From NCBI GenBank assembly GCA_019747735.1, contig JAIEQL010000008.1, positions 1-64,000 of the forward strand: 64,000 nt of DNA. The letters are read 5' to 3'. This document shows positions 17,947 through 25,070 of the stretch, piece after piece. Source of the DNA: Chthoniobacterales bacterium. Its GTDB lineage: Bacteria; Verrucomicrobiota; Verrucomicrobiia; Chthoniobacterales; UBA6821. The number at the start of each line of letters is the position of its first letter. The stretch's first letter is position 1. A program made the position numbers and the translations under genes. The notes below the pieces were generated by a model that saw only the letters and a program-made list of their open reading frames with translations, ran no database searches and was not told the DNA's origin.

Positions 17947-19492
17947 AGCGCAACGCGCTACAAACCGAATAATAATAATCCCTAATAGGACGCTTCCCAT
18001 CCATAGCAGGAGCTACATCGATAAGCTCTATCGAGGAAAAATCACGCACCAAATCATCAGGATATTTTGGCCAAGCATAGACAAAAAGCGCCTTACTTCC
18101 TTCAGGATACGTTTCGCGATATCCTGGCCAGATAGAAAACTGATCCCTAATACCTCTAGAAGAGGGTTCGTAGGTCATTGGATGACCTGGCAGGTAAAAA
18201 GTAAAGAGGCTAGCCGTTTGATAATTATCAGAAATGAAAAAGGCGGTTCCTTGTTCCTTGGCCACCTGTTGTGCGTGTTGCACAATGGAGACGGTGCCAT
18301 GAGCACGGTCAAGTGGATCGACTTTGCCAATTTCTTCGTACCAATTTAAAACTTTTCCTACAGTTGGCCCGGCTTGTTTGTGCCATGCAGAAGGAATCGG
18401 AAGGTGAAGCCAAAAGGTATTGTGCAATAAGATAGTTTCTATCGCTGCAATGATAATAGCCGATGAGACCAGTTTTTTTGCCCATGGAAAACGCTTTACA
18501 AAAGCATCCCAATTACCAGCCAACAAAATAATCCCTGCCACATAACAAGGGGCTGGCCAGTTTGGCTCTGCCGTTTTATTCAAACTGAGAATTCCATAAA
18601 CAAGAAAGAGTGGGAGAAAAAGCGAGAGGAGATAATAGGTTGCTTCTTTTTCTTTTTGAAAAAACGTGGGAGAAAAAACAGCAGTCATGATCCCTAAAAA
18701 AAAGAATGGAGAAATGACTCCAGCCTGAACTCCTATAAAAGTAAGAAACTGATCGGGCCTAATGCACCATGCTTTATCAAGATCACCTCGTTTGATGAGA
18801 TGAACCACACCGATCCAATGATGCTGGGCATTCCAAATAATCATTGGCAATGCAAAAACCAATACGGTCAGGAGCATTAAATAAAACGGAGCTGTTTTCA
18901 GCCGATAACGCTGAGAAGGAATCCAAAGGCAAAAAAGAGCAAAGCAAAGGAGCTCTATAAGATTGGTATACTTAGCAAGCATCCCAAGCCCTACCAGAGC
19001 GCCAGTAAGGATCCAAAGCGCTAAACCCCTCTGACTCTCCTTAGCCTTCCAAAAGGCAATAGCAGCCATCGTCCAGAAAAAAATACTGAGCGGATCGATC
19101 GTCATGAGAATACTCCCCACAGCATAAAGCGGAATAAAAAGGACAATGATGAGTGTCCAGCAAGCTGCTTTTTCGCTGTAGAGCATGCGAGCCAAGGCAT
19201 AAAGGCCAATACCGGTAGCTGCTGAAAGTAAAACAGCAAAGAAACGAACTCCAAAAACAGTATCTCCAAAAAGATGGCGCCCAAAAAAAATCGTTAGCGC
19301 AGCACCAGGTCCTTTATCAAAAAAACTCCAATCTAAATGATGAGAACAAAACCAATAGTAGGCCTCATCCCCAGTCAACTCTAGCTGCGTGGAGTACCAA
19401 AAACGAAACAGCGTAACTAAAACGATAAGAGCTCCAAGAAGGGGGAGACGATGGTGAGTTAAAAAACTTTTTGCTTGAGAGGGATGAATCAT
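17945..19492 (-). CDS. GT39/ArnT-type membrane glycosyltransferase
   Basis: Polytopic protein of 515 residues from the ATG at 19492 (a GTG at 19504 is the alternative). It carries the catalytic acidic motif in the first periplasmic loop, TGDEAYYW, and SFFDKGPG about 20 residues later, matching the DExYYW...YFDHPP pattern of ArnT and related dolichol- or undecaprenyl-phosphate-sugar transferases. About ten hydrophobic segments and a soluble periplasmic C-terminal part follow. It probably decorates lipid A or envelope glycans, but donor and acceptor are unknown. The stop codon TAG is formed at the boundary with a family B repeat, so the original C-terminus may have been different. Confidence 0.87.
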   Translation of the reverse strand: MIHPSQAKSFLTHHRLPLLGALIVLVTLFRFWYSTQLELTGDEAYYWFCSHHLDWSFFDKGPGAALTIFFGRHLFGDTVFGVRFFAVLLSAATGIGLYALARMLYSEKAACWTLIIVLFIPLYAVGSILMTIDPLSIFFWTMAAIAFWKAKESQRGLALWILTGALVGLGMLAKYTNLIELLCFALFCLWIPSQRYRLKTAPFYLMLLTVLVFALPMIIWNAQHHWIGVVHLIKRGDLDKAWCIRPDQFLTFIGVQAGVISPFFFLGIMTAVFSPTFFQKEKEATYYLLSLFLPLFLVYGILSLNKTAEPNWPAPCYVAGIILLAGNWDAFVKRFPWAKKLVSSAIIIAAIETILLHNTFWLHLPIPSAWHKQAGPTVGKVLNWYEEIGKVDPLDRAHGTVSIVQHAQQVAKEQGTAFFISDNYQTASLFTFYLPGHPMTYEPSSRGIRDQFSIWPGYRETYPEGSKALFVYAWPKYPDDLVRDFSSIELIDVAPAMDGKRPIRDYYYSVCSALR

Positions 19493-19562
19493 AAAGAGAG
19501 TCACTCTAGCAGAAGAGATTGCCTAGTGAAAAGGGAAGAGTCATTCACTCGGAAGCCAAAAT

Positions 19563-20999
19563 TTAATGATAGCGATCGGGAGGAGAGGGTTGTCGGTAAA
19601 TTCGTGGAATGCCCCTGCCTATGACGTATCGCGTTCCGTTTGGCTCCTCTATCCCTAGTATTCTTAGCCATAGAGCTGCTAATGTTTCCTGGGTAATATA
19701 ACCACAAGCAATGCCAACTCCAACGGCAGCTACCGTGCCAACAACTGCCACGCTGCTAGCAATAACAGCGGTGTGTTCTGCCGTTGTCATATTTTTCCAC
19801 GCATACTTGCTAGAATTGCTCCTTTCAGCATAGCTATTGTCCGTCGCCACAGCAGTAACATCCTGTTCAGCTGCTGCTGCCATCCGAAATCCAATAAGAA
19901 GATCGGACCTTTGAAAAACGTCAGTTACTTTGCTGTTGTCAACATAATCACTTCGTTTATTCAGATCAACGTGTTGAGAGGGACAGGTCCTCATCAGGTA
20001 ATTATCGCCAGCATAATAATACTCGGTGTTGTAGTCTCCTCCCATCACGATCAATTCTTCTGCAGAGTCACCGGGAGTAGAAGTCCATTCATTGACATTG
20101 CCCCCCATGTCAAAACAGCCGTAAGCACTCCGCGTTCCTACTGGCTTGCCTTCTTTATCTAGTCCACCACAGTAGTTCACCGCGCAAAGCTCTAGCGCTG
20201 GAACCCAAGACCAGAGAGGATATAAGTTGTAATTTGCTCTATTTTCTTTTTCGGAAAGAGAACCGTCTCGGTCATTGGGATTATTTTCGTGTTGGGTGGG
20301 ATACATCCAATAGCCAGCATGAATGCTTCCTCCTTTGTAATAAGCCGCTTTCACCCATTGATCGTGAGTGGGAATAAAATAGAGAGGATGTTCACCTGCC
20401 TTGACCTCTTGTTTTTGAGGATGATAGTCCTCATCGTAAGATAAAATGGTGATTTCGTAAGCCCCATGTTCGGTAATCGCATCAAAGTTTCCATTTTGTA
20501 CCGAAGAGAGCTTCTCCTTGTTTTGCATATAATTGCAGGCACGACAAATGTCATAAAAATTGACATGAGTAATGGGAAAGTACTTTTTTTTCTCATCCGT
20601 AAAAGAGTAACTATACCCGCTAGATGCCGTTCCTATTCGACGAATCCAAGGTTCCATTCCCTCATTCCAAAGCCCTTGCGGATCAGCAATCCCACCGATC
20701 CCAGGGGGCAATCCTGTAGTCCACTTAGAATGATCTATTGCACAAGCAATGTCATCGAGCATCGCTTTCCAATCAGCAACCGTCCATTCATACGCTCCCA
20801 TGCGGAAATTAGCGCCGCAAGAACCTTGCCCTAAGTTATCAGCATCGTTGCCAGCATCTCCAATCGTAACCATATTAGTTCCTGAGGGAGGAATTTGATT
20901 AGAAGGAAGCAGTACCGATCTGGCAATAAGAGGACTAAGGCAAAAGAGGCCCACGCCACACGAAAGGGAGAGAAAATGAAAAAATTTTTTAACACTCAT
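19563..20999 (-). CDS. Secreted FGE/SUMF1-like protein with C-terminal membrane segment
   Basis: A 478-residue protein starting at the ATG at 20999. It has an N-terminal signal peptide (FFHFLSLSCGVGLFCLSPL) and a formylglycine-generating-enzyme-like fold: FPITHVNFYDICRACNYM, YFIPTHDQWVKAAYY, GCFDMGGNVNEWTSTPG, and GFRMA close to the domain end. True FGE uses a pair of cysteines shortly before the GFR motif; here only one Cys is visible there (MRTCPS), so sulfatase maturation is unlikely and a structural or binding role is more plausible. A hydrophobic segment (TAVIASSVAVVGTVAAVGVG) lies near the C-terminus. It is divergent from the seven-repeat secreted protein. Confidence 0.83.
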   Translation of the reverse strand: MSVKKFFHFLSLSCGVGLFCLSPLIARSVLLPSNQIPPSGTNMVTIGDAGNDADNLGQGSCGANFRMGAYEWTVADWKAMLDDIACAIDHSKWTTGLPPGIGGIADPQGLWNEGMEPWIRRIGTASSGYSYSFTDEKKKYFPITHVNFYDICRACNYMQNKEKLSSVQNGNFDAITEHGAYEITILSYDEDYHPQKQEVKAGEHPLYFIPTHDQWVKAAYYKGGSIHAGYWMYPTQHENNPNDRDGSLSEKENRANYNLYPLWSWVPALELCAVNYCGGLDKEGKPVGTRSAYGCFDMGGNVNEWTSTPGDSAEELIVMGGDYNTEYYYAGDNYLMRTCPSQHVDLNKRSDYVDNSKVTDVFQRSDLLIGFRMAAAAEQDVTAVATDNSYAERSNSSKYAWKNMTTAEHTAVIASSVAVVGTVAAVGVGIACGYITQETLAALWLRILGIEEPNGTRYVIGRGIPRIYRQPSPPDRYH

Positions 21000-21131
21000 T
21001 TGGAACGAAATAGTGACCAAAAAACTACAACCAAAATCCCAAAATGCAAGCGATGGAGTGAGACTTCAAATGTTCTTGATATTATTTTACCTTTTATCTA
21101 AGAACAGGAGACCTCAACTACGCTTCTTTTT

Positions 21132-22022
21132 ATGAAAACCAAACCCAACAATCACCATCGCTCTCTCGTTTTTGCTTTTATTCTTTTTTTAGGACTCATG
21201 GCGCTCAGCAGTGCCACCTCTTTAGCGAATAATGCTAGTGGCACTATTTACTTCCAAGGAAGTAATCATGGGCTTTACAAAGTTAATACGGATGGTTCTG
21301 GTTTTTCCTTTCTAAAGCAAACAACAGCCTCTTCCCCCTGTGTGGTGGGTAACACCATTTATTTTCAGGGAAGTGATCATGGACTCTACAAAGTTAATAC
21401 TGACGGCAGCAATTTTACTTTCTTATATCAATGGACTAGTTCTTCTCCTGTGGTTGTTGGTGATACTATTTATTTCCGAGGAACTGATGATGGGCTCTAC
21501 AAAGTCAACACGGACGGCTCTGGATTTTCCTTCCTAAAGCAAACAACAGCCTCTTCTCCCTGTGTGGTGGGTAACACCATTTATTTTCAGGGAAGTGATC
21601 ATGGGCTTTACAAAGTCAATACCGATGGCTCTGGATTTTCTTTCCTCAATCAAGAAACCAGCGCCTCTCCTGTGGTCCTTGGTGACACCATTTATTTCAG
21701 AGGAACTGATGATAGGCTCTACAAAGTCAACACGGATGGTTCGGGATTTTCCTTCCTAAAGCAAACAACAGCCTCTTCTCCTTGTGTGGTAGGTAACACC
21801 ATTTATTTTCAAGGAAGTGATCATGGACTCTACAAAGTCAATACCGATGGCTCTGGATTTTCTTTCCTCAATCAAGAAACCAGCGCCTCTCCTGTGGTCC
21901 TTGGTGACACCATTTATTTCAGAGGAATTAATTCTGGGCTCTATAAAGTCAATACTGATGGCTCTGAATTTTCTTTCCTTGGACAAACAACAGCTTCCTC
22001 TCCTTGCGTCGTTAGTAATTAA
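21132..22022 (+). CDS. Secreted seven-repeat protein, probable beta-propeller
   Basis: A 296-residue protein with a signal peptide (SLVFAFILFLGLMALSS) followed by exactly seven units of 37 residues from residue 38 to the C-terminus. Each unit reads TIYFxGxxxxLYKVNTDGSxF and then SFLxQxTxxSPxVVGx, resembling DUF5050 or other short-blade propellers. Units alternate between two subtypes (QGSDHG with CVVGN, RGTDDG with VVLGD), so the DNA repeats with both 111-base and 222-base periods. Units 3-4 and 5-6 are nearly identical in DNA, a sign of recent duplication or conversion. No catalytic domain is attached; a binding or surface role is inferred. Confidence 0.85.
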   Translation: MKTKPNNHHRSLVFAFILFLGLMALSSATSLANNASGTIYFQGSNHGLYKVNTDGSGFSFLKQTTASSPCVVGNTIYFQGSDHGLYKVNTDGSNFTFLYQWTSSSPVVVGDTIYFRGTDDGLYKVNTDGSGFSFLKQTTASSPCVVGNTIYFQGSDHGLYKVNTDGSGFSFLNQETSASPVVLGDTIYFRGTDDRLYKVNTDGSGFSFLKQTTASSPCVVGNTIYFQGSDHGLYKVNTDGSGFSFLNQETSASPVVLGDTIYFRGINSGLYKVNTDGSEFSFLGQTTASSPCVVSN

Positions 22023-22029
22023 AACCTTT

Positions 22030-22878
22030 ATGAACACACCAACCTCTCTCGTTTGGTTCATTACGGGCACTTCGGAAGGATTTGGACGGGAACTTGTCCG
22101 AGCCGCATTGGAACGGGGTGATCGGGTCATCGCTACCTCCCGCACGCCGGAAAAAGTAATGGCTCTTTTTCCTCATCCCTCCGATCAGCTTTTAGCACTC
22201 AAGGTAGATCTGTGTAGTGTTTCTCAAATCAAGGATGCCATTGAAAAGGCCATTGAGACTTTTGGACAAATTGACGTGCTGATTAACAATGCAGGACATG
22301 GCCTTGTGGGAGCCATTGAAGAAGCAAGCGAGCAAGAAGTATTACATCTTTTTCAAATTAATTTCTTTGCTCTTTTACACACAATCCAGACTGTGCTTCC
22401 TCATTTTCGTGAGCGGCGTAGTGGGCATATCGTCAATATCTCTTCGATTTGGGGACTTACTTCTTTTCATGGTGCTGGCATTTACAATGCTACCAAATTT
22501 GCCGTAGAAGGCCTCTCCCAAGCCCTCGCCCAAGAAGTTAAGCCACTCGGCATCAAGGTGACAATCGTAGAGCCAGGTGGCTTTCGCACTGACTTTTTAG
22601 CAAAACCTAACCTTTTTTCTTCAACAATCATTGAAGACTATGCTCCTACCGCAGGAGCCCTTCGTCATCAACTTAAAAAACACCATGGGAAACAACGAGG
22701 CGACACCAGGCTAGCAGCAGAAGCCATTATCAAAGCAGTTACCTCCCCCAATCCTCCTCTCCACTTGCTTCTAGGCCCTGATGCTTATGAAAAGGCTCTC
22801 CACCAGCTTGATTCCTTACGTCAAGACTTTGAGGCATGGCAAGAGCTCAGTTGCTCGACGGATATTAAAGAAGCTTAG
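22030..22878 (+). CDS. Short-chain dehydrogenase/reductase
   Basis: Classical SDR of 282 residues from the ATG at 22030; the frame continues upstream only through the out-of-frame repeats of the preceding gene. Rossmann motif TGTSEGFG (12-19), NNAG (86-89), catalytic Ser about 138-139, and YNATK with Tyr 152 and Lys 156 are all present. The C-terminal part (GPDAYEKALHQLDSLRQDFEAW) is like that of the large family of poorly characterised NADP-dependent SDRs. The substrate is unknown. It starts 8 bases after the propeller gene and ends convergent with the NiSOD gene, overlapping by 4 bases. Confidence 0.9.
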   Translation: MNTPTSLVWFITGTSEGFGRELVRAALERGDRVIATSRTPEKVMALFPHPSDQLLALKVDLCSVSQIKDAIEKAIETFGQIDVLINNAGHGLVGAIEEASEQEVLHLFQINFFALLHTIQTVLPHFRERRSGHIVNISSIWGLTSFHGAGIYNATKFAVEGLSQALAQEVKPLGIKVTIVEPGGFRTDFLAKPNLFSSTIIEDYAPTAGALRHQLKKHHGKQRGDTRLAAEAIIKAVTSPNPPLHLLLGPDAYEKALHQLDSLRQDFEAWQELSCSTDIKEA

Positions 22879-23318
22879 TTACCAGAGAGCTTTTTAAGCT
22901 CTTCAATTTCTTTTCCTAACATGGCGACTTCTTTGGTATCGACCGTTTGTTTCACTTTGGCACATTGCATACAGATCATGGCAATGAGATTCAGTTTTTC
23001 AGAACGTTTAGGATCCTCCATTTTTACTCGCTGCTGCAAAAAATAGGTCAACATTGTCTGTGCGATTTGATCGGCTTGCGTCTCCTTATTGAGAATCCAG
23101 CGCACTGATTGATTGCTAGAAAGAGTTCCAGGTTCCAATTCTGCATCTGCTTTTTGCAACGTCTCGATATTTTGGGCAAGGGTAGCAAAAACCAAATCGT
23201 CATGAAAGATGCCGCACGGAATCTGGCAATGCGCCAAGGCCCTGCTGGAAAAGGAACAGTGAAAAAGGAGGGCTAACACGAAAAGAATAACGAAAGATGA
23301 GAGGCGATTTTTGTTCAT
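22875..23318 (-). CDS. sodN: Nickel superoxide dismutase, exported
   Basis: Dismutates superoxide at a Ni centre bound by an N-terminal hook. The hook motif HCQIPCGIF (His 30, Cys 31, Cys 35) corresponds to HCxxPCGxY of the family; the usual Tyr is Phe here. A hydrophobic signal peptide (VILFVLALLFHCSF) precedes it and ends in RALA, so signal peptidase cleavage after Ala 29 would leave His as residue 1, as nickel coordination requires. The rest is a predicted four-helix bundle. At 147 residues (118 mature) the size is right. No SodX-type maturation protease is adjacent, which fits signal-peptidase maturation. The expected location is the periplasm or outside the cell. Confidence 0.88.
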   Translation of the reverse strand: MNKNRLSSFVILFVLALLFHCSFSSRALAHCQIPCGIFHDDLVFATLAQNIETLQKADAELEPGTLSSNQSVRWILNKETQADQIAQTMLTYFLQQRVKMEDPKRSEKLNLIAMICMQCAKVKQTVDTKEVAMLGKEIEELKKLSGN

Positions 23319-23353
23319 AGAAATTATTGGGTTGGTAATGGATGTCTTTGCTC

Positions 23354-23455
23354 ATGCAGCATGATCCTTTGCGTCAAGAATGGGAAGCGTGGAGAGAGTT
23401 CCTTAGCTTCATTGAGTGCCATTCAGGTTTGTATTCTCAATGGGAGCGTTTTTGA
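23354..23455 (+). pseudogene. Possible SDR 3'-end remnant
   Basis: A 33-codon frame contains DPLRQEWEAWREF, which resembles DSLRQDFEAWQEL at the C-terminus of the SDR gene about 500 bases away, and the DNA is alignable there. No other SDR motif is present. It may be the tail of a decayed paralog. It overlaps the end of hicB on the other strand. Weak evidence. Confidence 0.3.
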
Positions 23456-23784
23456 GAAGGCATCAATTTTTTAACAATAAAGTTATTTAAGCTTTCTCCA
23501 GCTTGATAGGCAGCAAGAGCTAAAAAAGCATGGAGCTCCTTGCCTGTTCTCAACATAAACTTCCCACTGTATTCTTGTTTTTTAGGATGAGGAAGCGGCC
23601 TCTTATCCTCATGATAAAGATCAATCCATTCTTGGACAATGACAATGAGCTGTTTCATAACTTCAGTTTCTGTTTTGCCATCGCAACATTGACCGATTAG
23701 TGGCGGAGCACTTCCAATAAAGCAATTGTCTTCATCACTCCACTCGATGACCTTCAAATAATCTTTAGCAGTAATCTTCTTCAT
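23437..23784 (-). CDS. hicB: HicB-type antitoxin
   Basis: Antitoxin of 115 residues. The N-terminal half is a partial RNase H-like HicB fold (VIEWSDEDNCFIGSAPPLIGQCCDG, then a helix with VMKQLIVIVQEWIDLYHED). The C-terminal half (FMLRTGKELHAFLALAAYQAGESLNNFIVKKL) is a ribbon-helix-helix or HTH-like DNA-binding segment. It overlaps the hicA stop by 4 bases. It should neutralise HicA and repress the operon. Confidence 0.9.
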   Translation of the reverse strand: MKKITAKDYLKVIEWSDEDNCFIGSAPPLIGQCCDGKTETEVMKQLIVIVQEWIDLYHEDKRPLPHPKKQEYSGKFMLRTGKELHAFLALAAYQAGESLNNFIVKKLMPSQKRSH

Positions 23785-23975
23785 TTGCTTACCTCCTTGA
23801 TAGCTTGTTTGACATTCTTTTCTTTATAATGCAGTGCATTGTCTCCTTCTTTTCCTGAAAGAGTCATTGTCAAACCACGGGGATGAACAAAATTTCGATG
23901 GCTACCTTTACCCCCACGATTCACAAAACCAGCTTTCTTCAAATCAGCAATGAGTTGACGAATTTTTCTAGGCAC
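23781..23975 (-). CDS. hicA: HicA-type mRNA interferase toxin
   Basis: Small double-stranded-RNA-binding-fold toxin of 64 residues that cleaves mRNA. The catalytic His is visible in GGKGSHRNF (His 26), followed by strands and the C-terminal HYKEKNVKQAIKEV. The start codon is GTG at 23975. Toxin precedes antitoxin, the usual order for hicAB. A perfect inverted repeat lies just upstream, a likely operator. Confidence 0.9.
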   Translation of the reverse strand: MPRKIRQLIADLKKAGFVNRGGKGSHRNFVHPRGLTMTLSGKEGDNALHYKEKNVKQAIKEVSK

Positions 23976-23981
23976 TTTTTT

Positions 23982-24002
23982 ATAGTATCATGGTGATACT
24001 AT
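23982..24002 (-). promoter_or_regulatory. Probable HicAB operator
   Basis: Perfect inverted repeat: 9-base arms ATAGTATCA and TGATACTAT separated by TGG, ending 6 bases upstream of the hicA GTG. The position and symmetry fit binding by HicB dimers for autorepression. Inferred from sequence only. Confidence 0.65.
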
Positions 24003-24069
24003 TAATCAATAAGAATAAGCCAAATAGTCCACAAATGGTAAATGGGGCTATCCAGTTAGGAAAAATCTA

Positions 24070-24112
24070 ATGGTCTGGCACCAAATCTTACAATCTATAG
24101 AACCGACCCCAT
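24070..24112. repeat. Family D repeat fragment
   Basis: Resembles the right half of the element inside tsaB: TGGTCTGGCACCAAATCTTA here against TGGACTGGCACCAAATATGA at about 50388, both ending in GAC(C/T)GACCCC-like sequence. It lies in the 290-base gap between hicA and the ymdB-like gene, which otherwise shows nothing except the operator. Confidence 0.6.
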
Positions 24113-24266
24113 CGCCAACTAATGCGAAGCATTTCATCCCTTCTATCGCTTCCATCCCTGTTAATAGTTCTTCTATTTTTTTCTTTGTGAGATGAATTGG
24201 CGTTAGTAGCTATATTTTTTTTCAAAAAAAGTCGTTATTCACTTCAGAGTCTGTAACCTTGCAAAG

Positions 24267-25055
24267 ATGATTAATATTCTTTTTTTGGGTGATATCGTCG
24301 GCGAACCGGGACGCCTGGCTGCTACACGTACTGCCCATCTTTATTTAACACGCGGCGATGCTGATTTTGTCGTAGCCAATGGAGAAAATGCAGCTGCAGG
24401 ACGCGGCATCACACCACGCCTGGCTATTGAACTCATGCGTAGTGGAATTGCGGTCCTCACTAGCGGCAATCACATTTGGGATCAAAGAGAAATCATTCCT
24501 TATCTTGCAACCGAACCGCGCCTTTTACGCCCATTCAACTATCCTGCAGGAACGCCAGGTGCAGGGAGCATCATTTTAGAAACAGCCAAAGGACCAATTG
24601 GTGTTCTCAATCTTCAAGGCCGCACTTTTATGAATCCTCCCGTAGAAAATCCCTTTCTGGCCGCCAAGCAAGAAATAGAACGCCTAAGGAAAGAGACTCC
24701 GGTGATTCTTGTCGATATCCATGCAGAAACAACCAGTGAAAAAATCGCTATGGGCTACTATCTCGATGGGCTCGTTTCTTTTGTCGTAGGCACACACACT
24801 CATGTGCAGACGGCTGATGAACGTATCCTTCCACAAGGAACCGCCTTTCTCTGTGATGGCGGCATGTGTGGCTCCGAGAACTCCGTCTTAGGCTGCGATC
24901 CTCAAGCTGTCGTGCAAAAATTCCTTACTTCTATGCCAGGAAAATTTTCTATTGCGGCAGGCCCTACCATGGCTACAGGAGCACTTGTTTCCATCGATGA
25001 AGAGAGTGGACGTGCCACTAAAATTGTCCGTGTTCTAGAACGATATCGAGAATAA
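24267..25055 (+). CDS. YmdB-family metallophosphoesterase
   Basis: Phosphodiesterase of the TIGR00282/YmdB family, 262 residues, known in Bacillus and Deinococcus to hydrolyse 2',3'-cyclic nucleotides. Metal ligands are visible: Asp 9 in LGDIVGEPG, NGENAAAGRG (38-47), SGNHIWD near 67-72, then VDIHAETTSEK and GTHTHVQTADERI in the C-terminal half. It is cytosolic. It often occurs next to rny in Firmicutes, but no such neighbour is seen here. Confidence 0.92.
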   Translation: MINILFLGDIVGEPGRLAATRTAHLYLTRGDADFVVANGENAAAGRGITPRLAIELMRSGIAVLTSGNHIWDQREIIPYLATEPRLLRPFNYPAGTPGAGSIILETAKGPIGVLNLQGRTFMNPPVENPFLAAKQEIERLRKETPVILVDIHAETTSEKIAMGYYLDGLVSFVVGTHTHVQTADERILPQGTAFLCDGGMCGSENSVLGCDPQAVVQKFLTSMPGKFSIAAGPTMATGALVSIDEESGRATKIVRVLERYRE

Positions 25056-25070
25056 GGAGAGAGCGGCTAT

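Noticed and set aside
21240-22020. Regularly spaced DNA repeats that could suggest a CRISPR array
   Set aside because: The 111-base period is the coding period of 37-residue protein repeats in an open frame with a signal peptide; there are no short repeats with unique spacers.
21817-22029. Upstream extension of the SDR frame to 21817
   Set aside because: The extension reads the propeller repeats out of frame; the SDR Rossmann start follows the ATG at 22030.
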